A stretch of 64,000 bases of DNA from Arthrobacter sp. 24S4-2 (lineage in GTDB: Bacteria > Actinomycetota > Actinomycetes > Actinomycetales > Micrococcaceae): assembly GCF_005280255.1 (NCBI RefSeq), contig NZ_CP040018.1, positions 3,286,001-3,350,000 of the forward strand. Direction: 5' to 3'. Numbering within the stretch: the stretch's first letter is position 1; each line of letters starts with the position of its first letter. Shown here piece by piece: positions 59,668 through 64,000 of the stretch. Below the pieces are notes generated by a model. That model worked only from the letters and a program-made list of their open reading frames with translations, ran no database searches and was not told the origin of the DNA. Position numbers and translations under genes: made by a program.

Positions 59668-61344
59668 TCAGATGATCCAGGCGGTGGTGCTTGCCGGGAG
59701 CTTGCTGCCGGTCAGCGGGCCGCTGCTGAGGAGAATGATGCCTTCCGGCAGCTCGACGGGCCCGGTGCCGAAGTTGGTCACCGACTGCCAGCCGTTGGGG
59801 CGTACGAAATGCAGGACAGAGTCGCCGGCAGACACCCACGTCAGCCGCTCTTCGGTCCGCAAGAGCCGGCGGTATCGCAACGCCTCGCGGTACATTTCAA
59901 GGGTGGAGCCCATGACCTTGTCCTGGGCGTCCACGGCGTAGTTGGCGAACCATTTCGGCTGCGGCAGGTGCGCGCCATCCTCGCCGAAGCCGAAGGAAGG
60001 GCCCTCCGCCGTCCAGGGCAGCGGAACACGGCAGCCGTCGCGGCCGATGGCCACGCCCGGGTTCCGGAAGAATGCCGGGTCCTGGCGTTCGCCGGCGGCG
60101 ATGTCGCCGACTTCCTGCAGCCCGAGCTCCTCACCCTGGTACAGATAGGCGGAACCGGGCAGCGCGAACATCAGCAGGGACGCGGCACGGGCGCGGCCCA
60201 GGCCAAGCTCGGTGTCGACGCCGGAGGCCGGGCCCCCGGCGAGCAGCCAGTCCCGGCATCGGCGTTCGCCGCTCTGGGGCAGGCCGTAGCGGGTTGGGTG
60301 GCGGACCACGTCGTGGTTGGAGAGCACCCAGGTCGAGGACGCGCCCGAGGAAGCGGCCTCGGCAAGGTTCTTGACGATGATGGCGTGGAACTGTTCAGCG
60401 TCGAAGTCCGCCTGGAGGAGGTCGAAGTTGAAAGCCTGGCCCAGCCCGTCAGGCGTGGCATAGCGGGAGCGGCGGTCCGCGTGCACCCAGGTCTCCGCGA
60501 CGGCGGCGCGCGGCGGGGTGTACTCGTTGAGGACACTGCGCCAGTGGGCGTAGATGGAGTGGACCTCGTCACGGTCCCAGAACGGGTGGGACCCGTCCGG
60601 GAGGCCATCAACTCCGGTGCCCTCCTGGGGGAGCTCGGCCTTGGACGGCAGTGGCTCGGATAAATCCTTAACCAGGGCATGGGCGACGTCGACGCGGAAA
60701 CCGTCCACGCCACGGTCGGACCAGAAGCGCAGGGTCCTGAGGAAGTCCCCGCGCACCTCCGCGTTGTCCCAGTTGAAGTCCGGTTGCTCCTTCGCGAAGA
60801 TGTGCAGGTACCACTGCCCGGGCGTGCCGTCCGTTTCGGTGATGCGTTCCCAGGCCGGGCCTCCGAACTTGGAATCCCAGTCCGACGGCGGCAGCTCGCC
60901 GTTCTCCCCCAGCCCGTCACGGAAGATGTACCGCTGCCGCGCGGCCGAGCCCTTCGGCGCGGCCAGTGCTTCCTGAAACCATTCGTGCCGGTCCGAGGAG
61001 TGGTTGGGGACAATATCCACCACGATCCTGATGCCTGCGGTCTGCAGCGCGGCAGCCAACTCATCGAAGTCGGCCAGGGTACCTAGCCGCGGGTCCACGT
61101 TGCGGTAGTTGTCGACGTCGTAGCCGCCGTCCGCCAGGGCGGACGGGTAAAAAGGGCTCACCCAGACGGCGTCGATCCCCAGCGCCTTCAGATACGGGAC
61201 CTTGGCGGTGATGCCCCTGACGTCGCCCAAGCCGTCGCCGTTGGAGTCGGAGAAACTGCGCGGGTAGATCTGGTACACGGACGCCTGGCGCCACCAGCTG
61301 GCATCAGTGTCGACGGAATAGCTCACGTCTTCGGGGCTGTTCAA
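59668..61344 (-). CDS. GH13 alpha-glucosidase
   Basis: A 558-residue alpha-amylase-family enzyme of the oligo-1,6-glucosidase/alpha-glucosidase group. Conserved regions are: I VDIVPNHSSDRHEWF, II DGFRVDVAHALVKDL (nucleophile Asp), III AAVAETWVHAD (acid/base Glu) and IV VLSNHDVVRHPTR. It lacks a signal peptide, so it acts on imported sugars in the cytoplasm. TTG 61344 has AGGAAG at 6 bp and gives a typical N-terminus; an upstream ATG would extend it through the operator repeats. It is the first gene of the sugar operon. Confidence 0.94.
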   Translation of the reverse strand: MNSPEDVSYSVDTDASWWRQASVYQIYPRSFSDSNGDGLGDVRGITAKVPYLKALGIDAVWVSPFYPSALADGGYDVDNYRNVDPRLGTLADFDELAAALQTAGIRIVVDIVPNHSSDRHEWFQEALAAPKGSAARQRYIFRDGLGENGELPPSDWDSKFGGPAWERITETDGTPGQWYLHIFAKEQPDFNWDNAEVRGDFLRTLRFWSDRGVDGFRVDVAHALVKDLSEPLPSKAELPQEGTGVDGLPDGSHPFWDRDEVHSIYAHWRSVLNEYTPPRAAVAETWVHADRRSRYATPDGLGQAFNFDLLQADFDAEQFHAIIVKNLAEAASSGASSTWVLSNHDVVRHPTRYGLPQSGERRCRDWLLAGGPASGVDTELGLGRARAASLLMFALPGSAYLYQGEELGLQEVGDIAAGERQDPAFFRNPGVAIGRDGCRVPLPWTAEGPSFGFGEDGAHLPQPKWFANYAVDAQDKVMGSTLEMYREALRYRRLLRTEERLTWVSAGDSVLHFVRPNGWQSVTNFGTGPVELPEGIILLSSGPLTGSKLPASTTAWII

Positions 61345-61418
61345 GTCTTGCTTCCTATCTGCCGTGCGAAACGGCGTCATCCCTGAGCGGAACGACGTGG
61401 CGGCGTCGAAGTGGCAGC

Positions 61419-61483
61419 GTCGACGCGAGTAGTCGACGCGGATAGTCGACGCGGATAGTCGACGCGGATAGTCGACGCGCTTC
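61419..61483 (-). repeat. Five tandem 13-bp units in the glucosidase leader
   Basis: Units of 13 bp all begin GTCGACGCG: 61419-61431, 61432-61444, 61445-61457 and 61458-61470, the middle ones being GTCGACGCGGATA, and the last 61471-61483 reads GTCGACGCGCTTC. The array starts 5 bp downstream of the -10 box and ends about 75 bp before the start codon. The last unit contains the 11-bp motif shared with the lacI upstream region, so the array may be a multi-site operator. Confidence 0.85.
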
Positions 61484-61487
61484 AACG

Positions 61488-61517
61488 AGATTAGAGCATT
61501 CGGCAGGAGTGTGTCAA
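61488..61517 (-). promoter_or_regulatory. Promoter of the alpha-glucoside operon
   Basis: On the minus strand TTGACA (61517-61512), an 18-bp spacer and TAATCT (61493-61488) form a near-consensus housekeeping promoter, followed at once by the 13-bp repeat array. Confidence 0.75.
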
Positions 61518-61978
61518 TGCTCACATCAGGGATGACTCACGCTGCTGCCCGCGCAATGGGAACACATGCTGCGGACTTGGATGTGTGGGCCAAAGGGTGG
61601 AGCCTGCGACGGCAGAGGGCCTTTCGAAGGGAGAGCCTGCTCGCGGGCGTCAGCTGGATTCGGCGGCAGCACCTGTGCGTCAATGCAGATGGCGGCGGTG
61701 CGGCATTTCTCGCCTTCAGATTGTTTGCCATCCCAGCAGGCTTTGGGCGGCAGGACGCGACCCACACGGATCGAAGAGGGCTTTTTTGAGTTGCCCGTTC
61801 CGGATCGGCCGGAATGCCCTTCGGACGGATGCCCCGAAAGGCTAGCGACCGATGCGATACCGGCTTGGTCGAGATGCCGGCAGTCTTGATGCGAGCACGC
61901 GAGGAGAGCCTCAAGCGCACCCTCTACCCAGCGCTTTGCTTTGCTGGGTCACACCCCGCACCGAGGATCCACTACAGG
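61518..61978. other. Region between the sugar operon and lacI
   Basis: No gene is recognised in about 460 bp; open frames on both strands have poor composition. At 61926-61949, ACCCAGC pairs with GCTGGGT around a 10-nt loop, about 30 bp beyond the lacI stop, and may be its terminator. Confidence 0.5.
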
Positions 61979-62995
61979 TCAGGCGGGCGCGACGGCGGTG
62001 CTGCCCCGCTCAATCAAATCGGGCCTAATGAGCGTCTGGAACGTCGCAGGATCCTCGCCACGAAGCCGGCGGATCAGATATCTGACGGCCAGCCTGGCAA
62101 TGTCGCTGTGATTCGGTGAGACGCTGGTCAGGCTCGGGTGGCTCGCCTGTGCCGTGCGGTCGCTGATGGTGAGACCCACAACAGACAGCTCGCCAGGGAT
62201 GCGGAGACCTTGTTCTCTGGCGGCTGCCATTAGTCCCAGGGTAGCGGGCTCGTTGATTGAGAGCAGAGCAGTCAGCCCTGGCGCAGCTTTCCGGATCTCG
62301 TCCAAGACCTTCCAACCGGCATCAAAAGTCAGGGATGCGGTGAACACGTGGGACCGGATACCCAGCGCCTCGGCGGACGCAATGACCGCGTCCCTCGTCC
62401 TCACAAACGGCCCGTGCCCTGCGTCAAGGTCCGACTGCGACCGGGCGAGAAATCCTATGTCCGTGTGCCCCAGCCCGGCAACATACTCGACCGCCATTGC
62501 CCCCATAGCTTCGAAATCGGTATCGACGTACGCCTGCGCCTGATGCCCCCCGGTGCGGCCGATGGTAGTGAACGGAATTCCCGCGTCCAACAGGAAAGAC
62601 ACCCGCTCATCGACGGTCCGCACTTCCATGAGCACCACACCCTCAACGATGCCCTGGCTGACCATCTTCCGCACGGCGTCGATTTCATCCGCCCCATAGG
62701 GCCACAGCAGCAGATGGTAGCCGTCCTCGCGGGCCTGTTCGGAGGCTGCACGGATGTACTCAAACTCGGTCAGGTTGAAGCCCACGTCCCCGATGGGGAA
62801 GATCAGCGCTATTATTCCCGTGCGTTTCCCCGCCAGGCCCTGGGCAAGGGCATTGGGCGTGTAGTCAAGGTCCTTCATGGCCCGCAGGACCTGCTGTCGC
62901 GTCTCCTCCGAGATCGGCCGGGTTCCACTCAGCACGTATGACACGGTGCTCCTTGAAACGCCGGCAACACGCGCGACGTCGGCCATGGTAGCCAA
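61979..62995 (-). CDS. LacI-family repressor
   Basis: A 338-residue LacI/GalR regulator. The helix-turn-helix and hinge are ADVARVAGVSRSTVSYVLSG then PISEETRQQVLRAMKDLDYT and NALAQGLAG. The sugar-binding domain follows (GIIALIFPIGDVGFNLTEFE, LLSINEPATLGLMAAAREQG). TTG 62995 has AGGAGG 5 bp upstream and is preferred to ATG 62986. It should control the alpha-glucoside operon just downstream on the same strand, and perhaps itself through the shared motif at 63065. Confidence 0.93.
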   Translation of the reverse strand: MATMADVARVAGVSRSTVSYVLSGTRPISEETRQQVLRAMKDLDYTPNALAQGLAGKRTGIIALIFPIGDVGFNLTEFEYIRAASEQAREDGYHLLLWPYGADEIDAVRKMVSQGIVEGVVLMEVRTVDERVSFLLDAGIPFTTIGRTGGHQAQAYVDTDFEAMGAMAVEYVAGLGHTDIGFLARSQSDLDAGHGPFVRTRDAVIASAEALGIRSHVFTASLTFDAGWKVLDEIRKAAPGLTALLSINEPATLGLMAAAREQGLRIPGELSVVGLTISDRTAQASHPSLTSVSPNHSDIARLAVRYLIRRLRGEDPATFQTLIRPDLIERGSTAVAPA

Positions 62996-63064
62996 ATGAT
63001 CCTCCTCAGAACCGATGTCGATTGTAGGGGCCGCCAGGGAGTACGCAGCGGCGACCCACCACCA

Positions 63065-63075
63065 TCGACGCGCTT
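63065..63075 (-). promoter_or_regulatory. Motif shared between the lacI and glucosidase upstream regions
   Basis: TCGACGCGCTT occurs here, 70 bp upstream of lacI, and again at 61472-61482 next to the glucosidase promoter. An 11-bp match in both control regions suggests a LacI-family operator. Confidence 0.6.
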
Positions 63076-63189
63076 AATCAGCATACTGCGTTCTGATTTG
63101 CTCTTCTGCCTTGTCACACGCAGTGTTGCCTGCCGCGCTTGGACTCCCCCTCCCGTGCTACCACTTACCCGTACCTAGCTGGTGGGAGG

Positions 63190-63523
63190 ATGACGTTCCT
63201 TCCAGCAATTGAAATGATTAATACGGCTGGCAGCCCGCTCCCGGGCGACGAAGTCCAGGTTCGGTTCGACGCTGACGGCCGGCCCTGGGCTGTGCGCCAT
63301 GACGGAATGATCTGGCCCCTTGACCCGGACACGGAATCATCCCACTGGTTCAGCATGGGGACTGGTCCAACGGCGAGATCTCCGCGGCAGTAGGGTCCAG
63401 CGGCGTCGTGAGCGTGGAAAACTGGCGCGTCCAGGTACGTCTTATCTACTCTCAGGTTGGGTTCGCAGCCATGTGTGTTCTGAACAAGGGTCGTCTCGAG
63501 ACACACGGATTATCTACCCCTGA
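63190..63523 (+). pseudogene. Small hypothetical protein, frameshifted
   Basis: The first frame (ATG 63190, INTAGSPLPGDEVQVRFDAD then GRPWAVRHDGMIWPLDPD) reads to HWFSMG. The next frame continues as DWSNGEISAAVGSSGVVSVE then NWRVQVRLIYSQ. They meet at the G4 run 63357-63360, where one extra G would join them. The joined protein resembles small Trp-containing actinobacterial proteins with a WRVQVRL strand, as in DUF6504 at 19645, but the match is weak. The C-terminal end is unclear. Confidence 0.5.
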
Positions 63524-63537
63524 CGAGGTACGTTCGT

Positions 63538-63741
63538 TTGCCGCAGTCCCTGAATCCGTTTCCCCCGACCAACCACCCGAACGTCCCGATTTCACGGCAA
63601 TGGATCGCGTTCAGGGTCATCCACAAGGCTGGAGGCCTGTCCTGGGCAGTGGTGGACACCTCCACTTACGAGCTGCATTCTGAGGCCTGCGCCTACCTTC
63701 ACTACCATCTTGGTTCGGCCCGCCATATCCTGCCCGGCTGA
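63538..63741 (+). pseudogene. Possible N-terminal remnant of a site-specific integrase
   Basis: A frame of 67 codons reads ISRQWIAFRVIHKAGGLSWA then VVDTSTYELHSEACAYLHYH. The end resembles the start of the SAM-like N-terminal domain of actinobacterial tyrosine recombinases, but it stops before any catalytic region. Low confidence. Confidence 0.3.
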
Positions 63742-64000
63742 CCCATACAGCTCCTCAGCACACGGTTTGCCAAGGGTGGTGCGGGTTTTCCCCCGGGAAG
63801 CACAGGGTTTCCCAAGGACTTCCGGCTCTATCTGCGGGCCGATGCCGTTTGCAACCATTGTCTGGGGATCCTTTTCCAAGCCGCTGGTACAGGACTTGGG
63901 AGGGAAAATTGGGGGCGCCTCGGTGGCTTTCGTTGAATCCGAATCTTTTCGCTGAGCACGAATCGCTGCGCACCCCCTAACCATGGCCACCGCGGCCAAC
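63742..64000. other. Right edge without a supported gene
   Basis: Open frames exist on both strands but none is recognised. Two similar segments (CGGTTTGCCAAGGGTG near 63762 and GGGTTTCCCAAGGAC near 63806) may be an imperfect direct repeat. Confidence 0.35.

Noticed and set aside
61345..61524. N-terminal extension of the GH13 enzyme to an upstream ATG
   Set aside because: It would translate the promoter and the 13-bp repeat array; TTG 61344 has a good ribosome site and gives the family N-terminus.
63592..63999. Minus-strand ORF of 135 codons at the right edge
   Set aside because: Composition is plausible but it has no motif or ribosome site and overlaps the integrase-like frame; evidence is too weak to call a gene.

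Overview
The window looks like a chromosomal segment of a high-GC actinobacterium, most likely Arthrobacter/Pseudarthrobacter or a close Micrococcaceae relative. This rests on GC-rich codon usage with frequent GTG/TTG starts, a mycoredoxin, a mycothiol-dependent maleylpyruvate-isomerase-fold protein, a thrS-HIT-pgsA block, a DnaE2/DUF6504 pair, a c-di-AMP riboswitch upstream of an NlpC/P60 hydrolase, and several actinobacterial DUFs (DUF1918, DUF5129, DUF5671, DUF2177). No tRNA, rRNA or CRISPR array was recognised. Genus and family names come from recalled family motifs, not database searches.

Layout. 0-9.4 kb: a NUDIX fragment at the edge, an HtrA-like protease, small enzymes, then a minus-strand adaptor/ATPase/permease (MacAB-like) operon and a CapA lipoprotein. 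9.5-16 kb: an M3 peptidase, pdxS and the pgsA-HIT-thrS block. 16-20 kb: SOS-type dnaE2 and DUF6504 under a perfect 18-bp LexA-like palindrome. 20-31 kb: housekeeping and stress genes (chorismate mutase, SRAP/HMCES, mycoredoxin, lipoate ligase-like, SulP transporter, DUF5671/DUF5129 envelope genes). 31-42.5 kb: DUF1918, a DtxR/MntR-type regulator with its own palindrome, the riboswitch-controlled NlpC/P60 hydrolase, a polysaccharide deacetylase with surface repeats, RNase Z, a degenerate dienelactone hydrolase and a cystine-type amino-acid ABC operon.

42.6-52.5 kb is an accessory, eroding region: a P450, a DUF2087 protein, two TetR units with clear palindromic operators, a 24-bp minisatellite, and remnants of GH32, a P-loop kinase, a GNAT (fused to an unrelated membrane N-terminus), a thiolase and an IS110 transposase. 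52.5-56.3 kb holds an amino-acid permease, an LpdA-type quinone reductase and a small protein. 56.4-63 kb is an alpha-glucoside-type system: GH13 glucosidase, binding protein and two permeases transcribed together, without their own ATPase, behind a near-consensus promoter with five tandem 13-bp units. It is presumably repressed by the adjacent LacI regulator, whose upstream region shares an 11-bp motif with the repeat array. The right end carries a frameshifted hypothetical gene and a possible integrase remnant.

A cross-cutting observation: four otherwise intact-looking genes (near 3335, 28471, 45869 and 63358) are each broken by what looks like one missing base in a G/C run of four or five. 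That pattern suggests homopolymer under-calling in the assembly unless reads say otherwise. I found no convincing wholly new system. The strongest leads are the tandem-repeat operator of the glucoside operon, the dienelactone hydrolase that has lost its nucleophile region, and the condensed thrS-HIT-pgsA-pdxS neighbourhood.
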